Assembly: GCF_039528175.1 (NCBI RefSeq)
Contig: NZ_BAAALH010000001.1
Coordinates: 744,001 to 808,000, forward strand
Origin: Citricoccus alkalitolerans
Lineage (GTDB): Bacteria > Actinomycetota > Actinomycetes > Actinomycetales > Micrococcaceae
DNA length: 64,000 bases
Reading direction: 5' to 3'
In this document: positions 1 to 8,746 of the stretch, piece by piece
Numbering within the stretch: position 1 is the stretch's first letter
Layout: each line of letters begins with the position of its first letter
Position numbers and translations under genes: made by a program
Notes under the pieces: model-generated
What the model saw: the letters and a program-made list of their open reading frames with translations, nothing else
The model's database searches: none
What the model was told of the DNA's origin: nothing

Positions 1-73
1 GCAGGAGGGGGGCCAGGGCAAGGACCCGGCGCTGGTGCTCTTCGACAGTGCTGCGGTAGCGGGCCTCAGCCAC
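1..73 (-). CDS. moeA: Molybdopterin molybdenumtransferase MoeA, 5' end only (partial)
   Basis: Only the first 24 codons are inside the window; the gene runs off the left edge. It reads from a GTG at 73 and begins VAEARYRSTVEEHQ, followed by RRVLALAPLL, which resembles the usual MoeA N-terminus (a short 'SVEEH...VLAL' helix). MoeA inserts molybdate into adenylated molybdopterin to make molybdenum cofactor. The start codon overlaps the end of the upstream MoeB-like gene by 8 nt, so the two are probably translationally coupled in one operon. With so little sequence the family call rests on the N-terminal pattern and on context (MoeB-like neighbour, nearby fdhD). Confidence 0.65.
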   Translation of the reverse strand, partial: MAEARYRSTVEEHQRRVLALAPLL

Positions 74-1298
74 GGTGGTCTCCTCGGGGCTCGATGATTG
101 CTGCGGGAAGTCCGCCGTCCAGGTACCCCTGGACGGGCCAGCCGAGGCGCGCCAGGTGACGGGCCGCCGTCGCGCTCCGGGGGCCCGCCGCACAGAAGGG
201 GAGCAGCGTCGGTCCAGCCGGCGAACCGACGACGCCATCGGGGCGCAGGGCGGCCTGGGCGGGTGCCAGCGGATGATCGGGAGGCAGGGGCAGCTCTGGT
301 CCGCCCTGAAGACGCAGGAGCTGGTCAAGGGGCAGCTCCACCGTGCCGGACGGGCCGGGGTGCTCGCGGGATTCCTCTGGCCTCCGGACGTCGAGCCAGA
401 TGGCGGCCGGGTCCACGTCAGGACGGACGATGGGGACTACGCGGGCGGCGTCTCCGGCCGACGCGGCGGTGGAGAATGGAGGACCATCCGGTACAGACCG
501 TGCAGTCGGCGCAGAAGGCGAAGCCGGTCCGGACTGGCTGGATGGGGCGGACGGCGCGAGGGGGATGTCCGTGGTGGTGCCGGAGAGCCCATCGATCAGC
601 ATCATCCGACCCAACAGCGGCGTGCCGGTGCCGAGGACGAGCTTGATCGCCTCCAGGGCCATCAGAGAGCCGGTGATTCCGACGACGGCGCCCAGCACCC
701 CGGCCTCGGCGCAGCTGGGTGCGGCATGGGTGGACGCGTTGTCCGGGAAGACATCGGTGAGGGTGACGGCGGGAAGGCCGGAGGCCGCGGGGGGATCGGA
801 CCAGAAGACGGTGACCTGGGCGTTCCATTGCATGAGGGCGCCGAACACCACCGGCGTGCCGAGGGCGCTGGCGGCCCGGTGGATGATGAAGCGGGTGGTG
901 AAGGAGTCGCTGCCGTCCATGATCAGGTCGGCGCTCGCGAGCAGGTCTGTCGCATTGGCGTCCGTCAGGCGGACGGTGTGGGGGATGACCGTGGTCTCGG
1001 GAGAGAGGCGCCGGGCCGCGGACACCGCGCCGTCGGTCTTGAGCCCGCCGAGGGTGTCCACGCCGTGCAGGGTCTGACGGTTGAGGTTGCTCAGCTCTAC
1101 CCGGTCGTCGTCGATGACGTGCAGGGTCCCGATGCCGGCGGCAGCGAGGTAGCTGATGACGGGCGAGCCGAGCCCTCCGGCGCCGACGACGGCGATGGAG
1201 GCCTGTGACAGGAGATACTGTCCGGAATCACCGATCTGGGGCAGGGTCCGTTGGCGGAGCGTCCGTTCTGCGGCGTGAGCGGGGCGGTCCTGGGGCAT
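66..1298 (-). CDS. moeB: MoeB/ThiF-family adenylyltransferase fused to a C-terminal rhodanese domain
   Basis: 410 aa. Residues about 10-250 form an E1-like ThiF/MoeB domain: nucleotide-binding GAGGLG at 39-44, then DDDRVELSNLNRQ and DGSDSFTTR. Such enzymes adenylate the C-terminal Gly-Gly of a small sulfur carrier (MoaD or ThiS). After a Ser/Ala/Pro-rich linker (about 255-295) comes a rhodanese-like domain with the loop PFCAAGPRS near residue 368, whose Cys could carry persulfide. This layout matches MoeZ/MoeBR-type proteins. Odd points: the usual zinc CxxC before PSCAEAGVLG is missing (the stretch reads LTDVFPDNASTHAAPSCAEA). The start is ATG 1298, preceded by TAGGCT and six bases, a leaderless arrangement. 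Moco synthesis is favoured over thiamine because moeA follows directly. Confidence 0.85.
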   Translation of the reverse strand: MPQDRPAHAAERTLRQRTLPQIGDSGQYLLSQASIAVVGAGGLGSPVISYLAAAGIGTLHVIDDDRVELSNLNRQTLHGVDTLGGLKTDGAVSAARRLSPETTVIPHTVRLTDANATDLLASADLIMDGSDSFTTRFIIHRAASALGTPVVFGALMQWNAQVTVFWSDPPAASGLPAVTLTDVFPDNASTHAAPSCAEAGVLGAVVGITGSLMALEAIKLVLGTGTPLLGRMMLIDGLSGTTTDIPLAPSAPSSQSGPASPSAPTARSVPDGPPFSTAASAGDAARVVPIVRPDVDPAAIWLDVRRPEESREHPGPSGTVELPLDQLLRLQGGPELPLPPDHPLAPAQAALRPDGVVGSPAGPTLLPFCAAGPRSATAARHLARLGWPVQGYLDGGLPAAIIEPRGDHRG

Positions 1299-1304
1299 GG
1301 AGCC

Positions 1305-1310
1305 AGCCTA
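1305..1310 (-). promoter_or_regulatory. -10 element (TAGGCT) of a probable leaderless promoter for moeB
   Basis: Read on the minus strand, TAGGCT is followed by six bases and then the ATG at 1298, so transcription would start at or next to the start codon. No Shine-Dalgarno sequence precedes the ATG. TANNNT hexamers 6-7 nt before the initiator are typical of leaderless actinobacterial transcripts. No clear -35 box is visible. Confidence 0.55.
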
Positions 1311-1437
1311 GTCCGCGGCGTCGCCACTAGCCTGCGGCGCACTCATCCCCCGCGTTTCCAGGCGGCTTCGTCCGGGTGCTGGGCGTCGCGACCCCCACAA
1401 AGTCGACTGAAAGCGGGCCGGCGGCGAAGATGGGGGC

Positions 1438-2301
1438 ATGGCACGAAGTGAATCGCGGGTCCGCGTCGTCAGGGTCAAGGCTGGGGAGCGTGACGCCCGG
1501 GCGGATGTTCTGGCGGCCGAGGAGCCCCTGGAGATCCGGGTGAACGGCCGGCGGCTGGCGGTGACCATGCGCACCCCGACGGAGGATTTCTCCCTGGCCG
1601 TCGGATTCCTGTTGAGCGAGGGGCTGATCGGCGCCGCCGACGAGGTGCGCTCCGTCCGGTACTGCGGCCGTGACTTCGGCCCGGGAGCGGAGGAGACCGA
1701 CAACACCGTGGACGTGGTGCTGCGCCCTGGGGTCCAGGCCCCTGCCCCGGAGATGGAACGCCAGGTGCTCATGTCCAGCGCCTGCGGCCTGTGCGGGCGG
1801 ACCAGCATCGAGAACGTCCGCACTCAGTCCCGGTTCCCCGTGGACGGTGACCCGATGCAGGTCACCGAGTCCTTCGTGCTGCAGATGCCCGAGGTACTGC
1901 GCGAGCGGCAGAAGGTCTTCGACCGCACTGGCGGGCTGCATGCGGCCGGCCTGTTCAACACCGCCACGGGCGAGCTGGTCGCGGTGCGGGAGGACGTGGG
2001 CCGCCACAATGCTGTGGACAAGGTCCTCGGCTGGGCGTTGCTGGAGGGGATGCTGCCACTGTCCGGGCACGCCCTGATGGTCTCCGGCCGGGCCAGCTTC
2101 GAACTCACCCAGAAGGCCATGATGGCCGGGGTGCCGATGCTCGCCTCCGTCTCCGCGCCGTCGTCGCTGGCGGTGGACCTGGCCCGTGAGGCCGGGATGA
2201 CACTGGCCGGCTTCGTCCGCGGCGACCGCTTCGTCATCTACGCCGGGGAGCAGAGGATCGTGGCCGATGGTGGAGCCGTCCCGGCGTGCGAACCACATTA
2301 G
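1438..2301 (+). CDS. fdhD: Formate dehydrogenase accessory sulfurtransferase FdhD
   Basis: 287 aa, normal family length. FdhD passes sulfur from a cysteine desulfurase to the molybdenum cofactor of formate dehydrogenase and is needed for that enzyme's activity in the cytoplasm. Recognisable parts are the N-terminal EEPLEIRVNGRRLAVTMRTP, the sulfur-carrying CGLCG loop in SSACGLCGRTSIENV, and the AVREDVGRHNAVDKVLGWAL segment followed by VSGRASFELTQKAMMAGVP. It starts at ATG 1438 with no convincing ribosome binding site, so it may also be leaderless. Divergent from the Moco genes, which supports a shared role. No formate dehydrogenase subunit gene lies in the window. Confidence 0.95.
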   Translation: MARSESRVRVVRVKAGERDARADVLAAEEPLEIRVNGRRLAVTMRTPTEDFSLAVGFLLSEGLIGAADEVRSVRYCGRDFGPGAEETDNTVDVVLRPGVQAPAPEMERQVLMSSACGLCGRTSIENVRTQSRFPVDGDPMQVTESFVLQMPEVLRERQKVFDRTGGLHAAGLFNTATGELVAVREDVGRHNAVDKVLGWALLEGMLPLSGHALMVSGRASFELTQKAMMAGVPMLASVSAPSSLAVDLAREAGMTLAGFVRGDRFVIYAGEQRIVADGGAVPACEPH

Positions 2302-2308
2302 GCCGAGG

Positions 2309-2348
2309 CTTTGCGGGCAGAAATAAGTACTGATCTCTGCCCGCAAAG
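2309..2348. terminator. Bidirectional hairpin terminator between fdhD and pepN
   Basis: Perfect 13-bp inverted repeat, CTTTGCGGGCAGA and TCTGCCCGCAAAG, separated by a 14-nt A/T-richer loop. It lies in the 54-nt gap between two convergent genes and can serve both. There is no long T-run on either side, as is common in actinobacteria. Confidence 0.75.
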
Positions 2349-2355
2349 CACTCTG

Positions 2356-4971
2356 TCAGGGGGTGGCGTCTGCCTGGCGCGCGGCCAGGGCCCGGACCAT
2401 CTCATCGCGGGACTCGGCCACTGTGCGGGACAGCGCGGCCTGCGGGCCCCGCGAGCGCTCCACCAGGGAGTTCGCGGCGTCAATGGTCTCCTGGGAGACC
2501 TGAGCACCCGGGAACAGCCCGATCGCCGCGGACTCCGCCATCTCGTGTGAACGCGAGGCCCACAGTTCTTCCACACCCGCGAAGAACTCGGCGGCGAACG
2601 GGGCCAACAGGGCCGGATCGTGCACGCGGTTGAAGCCGAGCAGCACGTTGCGCTGGGTCATGTTGGACAGTTCCCCGCTCACCACCTGGTCCCATGCCGT
2701 GCGCTTGGCCTCAGTGGTGGGCACCGCGGCGCGAGCCTGTGAGGCCGCCAGGGCGCCGGTGGCGGTGGCATCGGCGGCCTCGGCGGCAGCGATCTCCGAC
2801 TCGCCGGCGCGGCCCCCTGCCACCAGTCCGGTGAGCATCTCCCACTTCAGGTCCGTGTTCAGGTCCAGCCCGTCCAGGGAGTCGGTCCCGGCATGCAGGG
2901 CGGCCAGCGTGTCCAGCTGCCCCTCCGAGCGGGCCGCCGCCGCGAACGCCTTGGTGAACTGGAGCTGGTTGTCCGAGCCCGCCTCCGCGTTCCGGGCCAG
3001 GTCCAGGAGGCGGTCCGCTGCAGAGATGCGCAGTTGCACGGCGTGCTCGGGTGCCGCGTACTGGGACAGCGTGGTGGCCAGCTGGCGCAGCAGGGTCTGC
3101 ACCACGGAGGAATCCCGCTCCTCGCCGATGTTGGACAGCACTAGGTCGGTGAACCATCCGGCCGTGGCCTCGGCATCCCGGACGGTGTCCCAGGCGGCAC
3201 TCCACAGCAGGGTGCGCGGCAGGGACTCCGCCACATCCTTCAGGTGAGTGGCCACGAAGGACCATGAGGCGTCGTCCAAGCGGATCTTGGCGTAGGACAG
3301 GTCGTCGTCATTCGGCAGGATCAAGTCCGGACGCGGCACGCCGGCGGCTTCCATGACCTCGGTGACCTCGCCGGCCACATCGAGTTCGAACCGGTGGGTG
3401 CGCACCAGCCGTCCGGAGTCGTCCGCAGAATAGAAGCCCACGGCCATGCGATGCGGTCGCAGCACGTCGTCCCCGGGCTGCTGGTCTCCCGGCGCTGACT
3501 GACGCAGGCGCAGGGAGGTGATGGCGCCGGCGTCGGGAGTTCCGCCCTCCGTGGTGCCGGAGCCGGACGCCCCGGCGGTCTCGACCTCCACGGACAGGGT
3601 GTTCACCCCCGAGGTCTCCAGCCACAGCCGGGTCCATTCGGTCAAGTCGCGGCCGGAGGAGGCCTCGAGTTCGCGAATCAGGTCGGGCAGCTCGGTATTG
3701 GACCAAGCGTGCTTGCCGAAGTAGGCGCGCACTCCGGCCATGAAGTTCTCCTGGCCCACCCAGGCCACGAGCTGGCGCAGCACGGACGCGCCCTTGGCAT
3801 AGGTGATGCCATCGAAGTTGACCAGGACGTCGTCCAGGTCCCGGATCTCGGCCTTGATCGGGTGCGTGGTGCTCAGCTGATCCTGCTTGTAGGCCCAGTT
3901 CTTCTCCATGGCGGAGAACGTGGTCCAGGCTCCGGTGTAGCGGGTGTTCTCCGCGGCGGAGAGCGTGGACATGAACTCGGCGAAGGACTCGTTGAGCCAG
4001 AGGTCGTTCCACCACTTCATGGTCACCAGGTCGCCGAACCACATGTGGGCGAGCTCGTGCAGGATCGTGATGGCGCGTCGCTCCACCATGGCCTCGGTGA
4101 CGGTGGAGCGGAAGACGTAGTTCTCCAGGAAGGTCACGGCGCCGGCGTTCTCCATGGCCCCGGCGTTGAACTCCGGCACGAAGAGCTGGTCATACTTGGC
4201 GAACGGGTACGGGGTGCCGAACTGGGCCTCATAGAACTCGAAGCCCTGGCGGGTCAGCTCGAAGATGTTCTCAGCATCCAGGTATTCGAACAGCGAGGCA
4301 CGGCAGTAGGCGCCCAGCGGGATCGTCCGGCCGTCCGAACTGGTCAGTTCCGAATGGGTGGACCGGTAGGGGCCGGCGATCAGCGCGGTGATGTAGGAGG
4401 AGATCCGCGGGGTGGGCTCGAAGGTCCACGTGGAAGCTCCGTCCCGTGCGCCCACCGCGGGGGCCGGCTGCGGGGTGGGGGAGTTGGAGACCACGGCCCA
4501 GTGGTCCGGGGCGGTGATGGTGAAGGCGAACGTGGCCTTCAGGTCCGGCTGCTCGAAGACGGAGAACACGCGACGGGAGTCCGGGACCTCGAACTGCGAG
4601 TACAGGTACGTCTCGCCATCCACCGGGTCCACGAAGCGGTGCAGGCCCTCACCGGTGTTCATGTAGTCGGCCAGCCCGTCCACCACCAGCACATTCTCGG
4701 CTGCCAGCGGGCCGACGGCGATGCGGGTGCCGTCGAAGGCCTCCGCCGGCAGAACGGCTCCGTTGAGGGTGACGGTCGGCGCCTGGGTGGAGACGAAGTC
4801 GATGAACGTGCTGGTGCCCACGGCCGCCTCCACCGCGGAGAAGGTGACGGTAGTCGACGAGCGGAAGTGGTCGCCGTCGAGCGTGAGGTCCAGGTCGACC
4901 TCGTAGGAGGCGACTCTCAGGGCTGCGGCACGCTCCGCGGCCTCGATGCGGGTGATGTTCAGAGTGGGCAC
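2356..4971 (-). CDS. pepN: Aminopeptidase N (M1 family zinc metallopeptidase)
   Basis: 871 aa. A cytoplasmic zinc aminopeptidase that removes N-terminal residues from peptides. The exopeptidase motif GAMENAGA (about residue 270) and the zinc motif HELAHMWFGDL (about 305, HExxH, with the third ligand Glu in LNESFAEF) are intact, followed by the C-terminal ERAP1-like helical domain. The start is taken at GTG 4971 (VPTLNITRIEAAERA) because it matches the conserved actinobacterial PepN N-terminus and has GGAGG four bases upstream; the reading frame is open a further 195 nt upstream but that part does not look like PepN. Transcribed alone, divergent from rpiB. Confidence 0.95.
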   Translation of the reverse strand: MPTLNITRIEAAERAAALRVASYEVDLDLTLDGDHFRSSTTVTFSAVEAAVGTSTFIDFVSTQAPTVTLNGAVLPAEAFDGTRIAVGPLAAENVLVVDGLADYMNTGEGLHRFVDPVDGETYLYSQFEVPDSRRVFSVFEQPDLKATFAFTITAPDHWAVVSNSPTPQPAPAVGARDGASTWTFEPTPRISSYITALIAGPYRSTHSELTSSDGRTIPLGAYCRASLFEYLDAENIFELTRQGFEFYEAQFGTPYPFAKYDQLFVPEFNAGAMENAGAVTFLENYVFRSTVTEAMVERRAITILHELAHMWFGDLVTMKWWNDLWLNESFAEFMSTLSAAENTRYTGAWTTFSAMEKNWAYKQDQLSTTHPIKAEIRDLDDVLVNFDGITYAKGASVLRQLVAWVGQENFMAGVRAYFGKHAWSNTELPDLIRELEASSGRDLTEWTRLWLETSGVNTLSVEVETAGASGSGTTEGGTPDAGAITSLRLRQSAPGDQQPGDDVLRPHRMAVGFYSADDSGRLVRTHRFELDVAGEVTEVMEAAGVPRPDLILPNDDDLSYAKIRLDDASWSFVATHLKDVAESLPRTLLWSAAWDTVRDAEATAGWFTDLVLSNIGEERDSSVVQTLLRQLATTLSQYAAPEHAVQLRISAADRLLDLARNAEAGSDNQLQFTKAFAAAARSEGQLDTLAALHAGTDSLDGLDLNTDLKWEMLTGLVAGGRAGESEIAAAEAADATATGALAASQARAAVPTTEAKRTAWDQVVSGELSNMTQRNVLLGFNRVHDPALLAPFAAEFFAGVEELWASRSHEMAESAAIGLFPGAQVSQETIDAANSLVERSRGPQAALSRTVAESRDEMVRALAARQADATP

Positions 4972-5210
4972 GTGGCCTCCGGTCGATCGGGAACGGACAG
5001 TGACGATGACTGCAGAGGCCATCGGACGGACAGGGCCAGCAGGCACCCCGGTGTGAAGCGTATGCTGGGTATCTCGCCATTGTGCCACCGGACACACCTC
5101 CGCGGGTAGGGGATGCGCCCCGGTAGGCTGGTCGCTGGTCCCGACCGTATCCCACCGCATCGCCACGGCCGGACGAGAACCCGCCAGATGCCGACAGCAG
5201 GAGCAGACCC

Positions 5211-5684
<474 letters not shown>

Positions 5685-5698
5685 CGGTGGCCTGATCC

Positions 5699-6673
5699 AT
5701 GCCCGAGGGCCATTCGATCCATCGCCTCGCCCGGCAGTTCACGGATGTCTTCGCCGGTGAACGCCTGCGGGCGTCCTCGCCACAGGGCCGCTTCGCCGCA
5801 GGCGCCCGCCTGATCGACGGAGCTATGCTGACCGCCGCGCGGGCCCACGGCAAACACCTGTTCCTCGACTTCGGCCAGGACACCGGCACCGCTCTCGTCC
5901 TCCGCGTCCACCTCGGCCTGTATGGCGCCTGGAGCTTCGGTGGCGATGAGACGTTCCGCGGTGCCTCCAGCATCGGCGCGCCCCGCAGGATGGGGGAGAC
6001 CGATACCTTCGACGCCCCGTCGGCGCCGGCAGACACGGCACCGGACACCCCGGCGCACGACGCCGGCGCCGCACCCGCGTACGCCGGCCCGCCAGCACCG
6101 GTGGGCCAGGTCCGCGTCCGGTTGGTCTCCGCCCACGGGTGGGCGGATCTGCGCGGCCCGACCGCGTGTGAGGTGATCACACCGCCCGAGGCGGCCGCCG
6201 TCATCGACCGTCTGGGACCCGACTCGCTCGTGCCCGGGACTGGCCCGGAGGAGTTCCTGCGGCGGGTGTCCGGACGCCGGGTGGCTCTCGGGCAGCTACT
6301 GATGGATCAGCAGGTGATCGCCGGAGTGGGGAACATCTACCGCGCCGAGTCCCTGTTCCGGCAGGGAATCGACCCGTACCTGCCGGGGCGGGCACTGGGG
6401 CGCCAGGCCGGCGTGGCCCTCTGGCAGGATCTCGTGGCCCTGATGAACGACGGTGTCCGGGACGGCAAGATCGTCACCACGCGCCCCGAGCACCGTGCCA
6501 CGAAGGCCGGGCAGGATGAGCAGGGGCAGATGGCACCGGTGTGGCCGGACAACGCGTACTACGTGTACCAGCGGGACGGGATGGACTGCCGGGTCTGTGG
6601 GACCACGGTTCGGCTGGCCGAGATGCAGGCCCGCAAGCTCTTCTGGTGCCCGGGCTGTCAGCTCACGGGGTGA
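5699..6673 (+). CDS. nei2: Fpg/Nei-family DNA glycosylase (endonuclease VIII-like, Nei2 type)
   Basis: 324 aa. Base-excision repair glycosylase/AP lyase for oxidised bases. After Met removal the N-terminus is PEGHSIHRLA, with the catalytic Pro2-Glu3 pair; PEGH is the Nei-type variant. The helix-two-turn-helix region reads LLMDQQVIAGVGNIYRAE, and a C-terminal zinc finger is visible as CRVCG...FWCPGCQ. An insertion of about 45 residues rich in Pro, Ala and Asp (about residues 95-140) interrupts the N-terminal beta-sandwich domain and probably forms a flexible loop. It lies 14 nt after rpiB. Confidence 0.9.
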   Translation: MPEGHSIHRLARQFTDVFAGERLRASSPQGRFAAGARLIDGAMLTAARAHGKHLFLDFGQDTGTALVLRVHLGLYGAWSFGGDETFRGASSIGAPRRMGETDTFDAPSAPADTAPDTPAHDAGAAPAYAGPPAPVGQVRVRLVSAHGWADLRGPTACEVITPPEAAAVIDRLGPDSLVPGTGPEEFLRRVSGRRVALGQLLMDQQVIAGVGNIYRAESLFRQGIDPYLPGRALGRQAGVALWQDLVALMNDGVRDGKIVTTRPEHRATKAGQDEQGQMAPVWPDNAYYVYQRDGMDCRVCGTTVRLAEMQARKLFWCPGCQLTG

Positions 6674-6727
6674 CGGGCTGAGTGAAGGCCCGCGATTCCC
6701 GGTGATCACGAGCATTCCCCGTGATGA

Positions 6728-7612
6728 TCACCGGGATTCTTCACGATCGTTGGGAGTGGTGGACCGGTTGCGGGCGACCAACTCTGCGCCGCGGCGGAAC
6801 AACGCGTCCCGCACGGCTGGAGGTTCCTGGACCTCGACGCCCGGAACCTGCACGAGCTGGGCCACGGTGATGTCCTCATGCTCCATGGGCAGGTCCAGTT
6901 CCACCCGGTCACCCACGCGGCGGGCCGAGGCACAAGCGGACTCTGTGCCTGGCCCCGGGACCGCCTCCCGGAGGACTTCGAGGGAGCTCGCGGGGAGAGA
7001 CAGCCGTACGGGAACGCGGCGGACGGAATCCTGGAAAGTGCGTCGACTGCCTTCCCAATAGGCCGCCAGGGAGAAGTCCTCCGGCCGCCAGGCCGACTCC
7101 GACTGGATCTCGGCGGAAGCGATGCGGGAGAGGCGATAGGTGCGCGTCTGACGACGATGTGCCGCCACGAGGTACCAGACGTCTGTCTTGAGGACGAGTC
7201 CGAGCGGGTCGACCAACCGGGTTCCGCGGCTGTACTCGATGCGCAGCCGGCGACCGGACCATACCGCCTGCGAGACCACCGGCAGGGAAGCGGGCCGCTC
7301 CGGCTCGGCGAACCATCGCTCATGGTCGATGAGGAAGCGTTCGCTGACGGAGCCGACGCCGGGCTCACGGGCCGCCGTGGTGCCCAGCATCTTCAGGCAG
7401 GCGGTCTCGTAGTGCGGGTGAAGACCGAGGTCGCGGGATCCAGCCTCGCCGATCAGCAGCGCTTGAAGCTCGGACGCCGTCATCCCGGTGATGGGCGAGG
7501 ACCAACCGTCCACCAGCCCGACCCCTCCGGCCGGACCCGTGCGGGTCCACACCGGGACGCCAAGCTGGTGCAGTGCCGTCAGATCCCGTTGGATGGTGCG
7601 AGTGGATGTCAT
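6728..7612 (-). CDS. WYL-domain transcriptional regulator, N-terminally truncated
   Basis: 294 aa. YafY-like regulators have an N-terminal winged helix-turn-helix of the DeoR type and a C-terminal WYL ligand-sensing domain. The WYL part is intact (VVSQAVWSGRRLRIEYSR, then VLKTDVWYLVAAHR). The protein opens at MTSTRTIQRDLTALHQLGVP, which is the recognition helix of the HTH; the roughly 30 preceding residues (first two helices) that family members have are missing. An in-frame TGA lies 12 nt upstream of the ATG and neither other frame encodes a plausible HTH, so no upstream start can restore it. It is divergent from an SDR gene only about 60 bp away, a common WYL-SDR pairing. DNA binding is probably lost or altered. 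Confidence 0.8.
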   Translation of the reverse strand: MTSTRTIQRDLTALHQLGVPVWTRTGPAGGVGLVDGWSSPITGMTASELQALLIGEAGSRDLGLHPHYETACLKMLGTTAAREPGVGSVSERFLIDHERWFAEPERPASLPVVSQAVWSGRRLRIEYSRGTRLVDPLGLVLKTDVWYLVAAHRRQTRTYRLSRIASAEIQSESAWRPEDFSLAAYWEGSRRTFQDSVRRVPVRLSLPASSLEVLREAVPGPGTESACASARRVGDRVELDLPMEHEDITVAQLVQVPGVEVQEPPAVRDALFRRGAELVARNRSTTPNDREESR

Positions 7613-7675
7613 GAATAGGCATCACCATGGGAGCACGAGCATTGATCGAACACGAGAAGCGGAGTGGACACAATC

Positions 7676-8686
7676 ATGACGATGGACGCAACGGGACCAA
7701 CAGAATCCGCCGAGCCAACCGAAGCAACAGGGTCAACGGGGCCACGCCCACGGGCGCTGGAGGGAAGGATCGCTCTGGTGGCCGGAGCCACCCGCGGTGC
7801 CGGCCGGGCCATTGCCCGGGAACTGGGCCGGGCTGGGGCGGTCGTGTACTGCACGGGCCGCTCCACGGCGGGGCACCCCTCGGACTACGGGCGGCCGGAA
7901 ACGGTCGAGGAGACCGCCGGCCTGATCCGGGCTGAGGGCGGGACGGCCCATGCGATGGTCGTGGACCACCTCGAGGTGAGCGCCGTCCGTGAACTCGTGG
8001 ATCGGATCGATCGCGAACAGGGCCGACTGGACATCCTCATCAACGACATCGGGGGAGAGGCCTACGTGGAGTTCGGCATCCCGTTGTGGGAGTACGACCT
8101 AGACGACGGCATGAGGCTCTTCGACGCCGGCTTCCGCACCCATCTGCTGACCAGCCACGCCGCTCTGGGTCTGCTGATCCGCCACCCCGGGGGCTTGGTG
8201 GTGGAGACCACGGACGGGACCCGGGACTACAACCAGGGCCATTTCCGGGAGACCGTGTTCCTGGACCTCGCGAAGACCGCCGTGGACCGGTTGGCCTTTG
8301 CCGAGGGGCACGAGCTGAAGGCGCACGGGGGCACAGCGGTCTCCGTTTCAGCCGGATGGTTGCGCTCGGAGATGATGCTGGATGCCTTCGGCGTCACCGA
8401 GCAGACCTGGCGCGAGGCAGCGGCAGCCAATCGCGGAAAGACGGATGTGGTCCCGCCCTACGAGTTTGTGATCTCGGAGACTCCTGCCCTGCTCGCCCGC
8501 GGCATCGTGGAGCTGGCGGCCGATCCGCAGCGGGATCAGTGGAACACCCGGTCGGTCAGTTCCTTCGAGCTGGCCCGGCACTATGGCATGACCGACGTGG
8601 ATGGCTCCCGGCCGGACGCCTGGGGGTTCATCACTGCGATGGACACGACGCCGTCCGCGGACCTGGCGGTGGAGGACTTCCGTTGA
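7676..8686 (+). CDS. SDR-family oxidoreductase lacking the usual catalytic Tyr
   Basis: 336 aa. Rossmann-fold short-chain dehydrogenase/reductase: the nucleotide loop is VAGATRGAGRAIAREL and the NAG-like motif is NDIGGEA. The catalytic YxxxK box of this SDR branch normally reads (F/L)YDL(V/A)K. Here it reads VFLDLAKTAVDRLAF, so Leu replaces the proton-donating Tyr while the Lys is kept. The substrate is unknown. Start chosen at ATG 7676 with GCGGAG upstream; GTG 7664 and ATG 7682 are in frame. The first 28 residues are Thr/Glu-rich and likely disordered. It is paired with the divergent WYL regulator, which may once have controlled it. Confidence 0.8.
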   Translation: MTMDATGPTESAEPTEATGSTGPRPRALEGRIALVAGATRGAGRAIARELGRAGAVVYCTGRSTAGHPSDYGRPETVEETAGLIRAEGGTAHAMVVDHLEVSAVRELVDRIDREQGRLDILINDIGGEAYVEFGIPLWEYDLDDGMRLFDAGFRTHLLTSHAALGLLIRHPGGLVVETTDGTRDYNQGHFRETVFLDLAKTAVDRLAFAEGHELKAHGGTAVSVSAGWLRSEMMLDAFGVTEQTWREAAAANRGKTDVVPPYEFVISETPALLARGIVELAADPQRDQWNTRSVSSFELARHYGMTDVDGSRPDAWGFITAMDTTPSADLAVEDFR

Positions 8687-8746
8687 ACCGGTGAGCCAGG
8701 GGCAGGGCCGGACGACCCCGGAGCTGGGCCGCCCCGGGGTACCGGA

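Noticed and set aside
75..1208. Long plus-strand open frame opposite the moeB-like gene
   Set aside because: Its translation is Gly/Arg-rich and without family features; it is the antisense shadow of a high-GC coding gene. The minus strand encodes a clear ThiF-rhodanese protein.
3709..5109. 466-residue plus-strand open frame inside pepN
   Set aside because: Low-complexity Gly/Val/His-rich translation with no recognisable domain, fully antisense to a canonical M1 aminopeptidase.
8690..8745. ACCCCGG/CCGGGGT inverted repeat between the SDR and SRPBCC genes
   Set aside because: Only 7 bp with a long GC-rich spacer and no T-run; could be a weak terminator but is expected by chance at this GC content.
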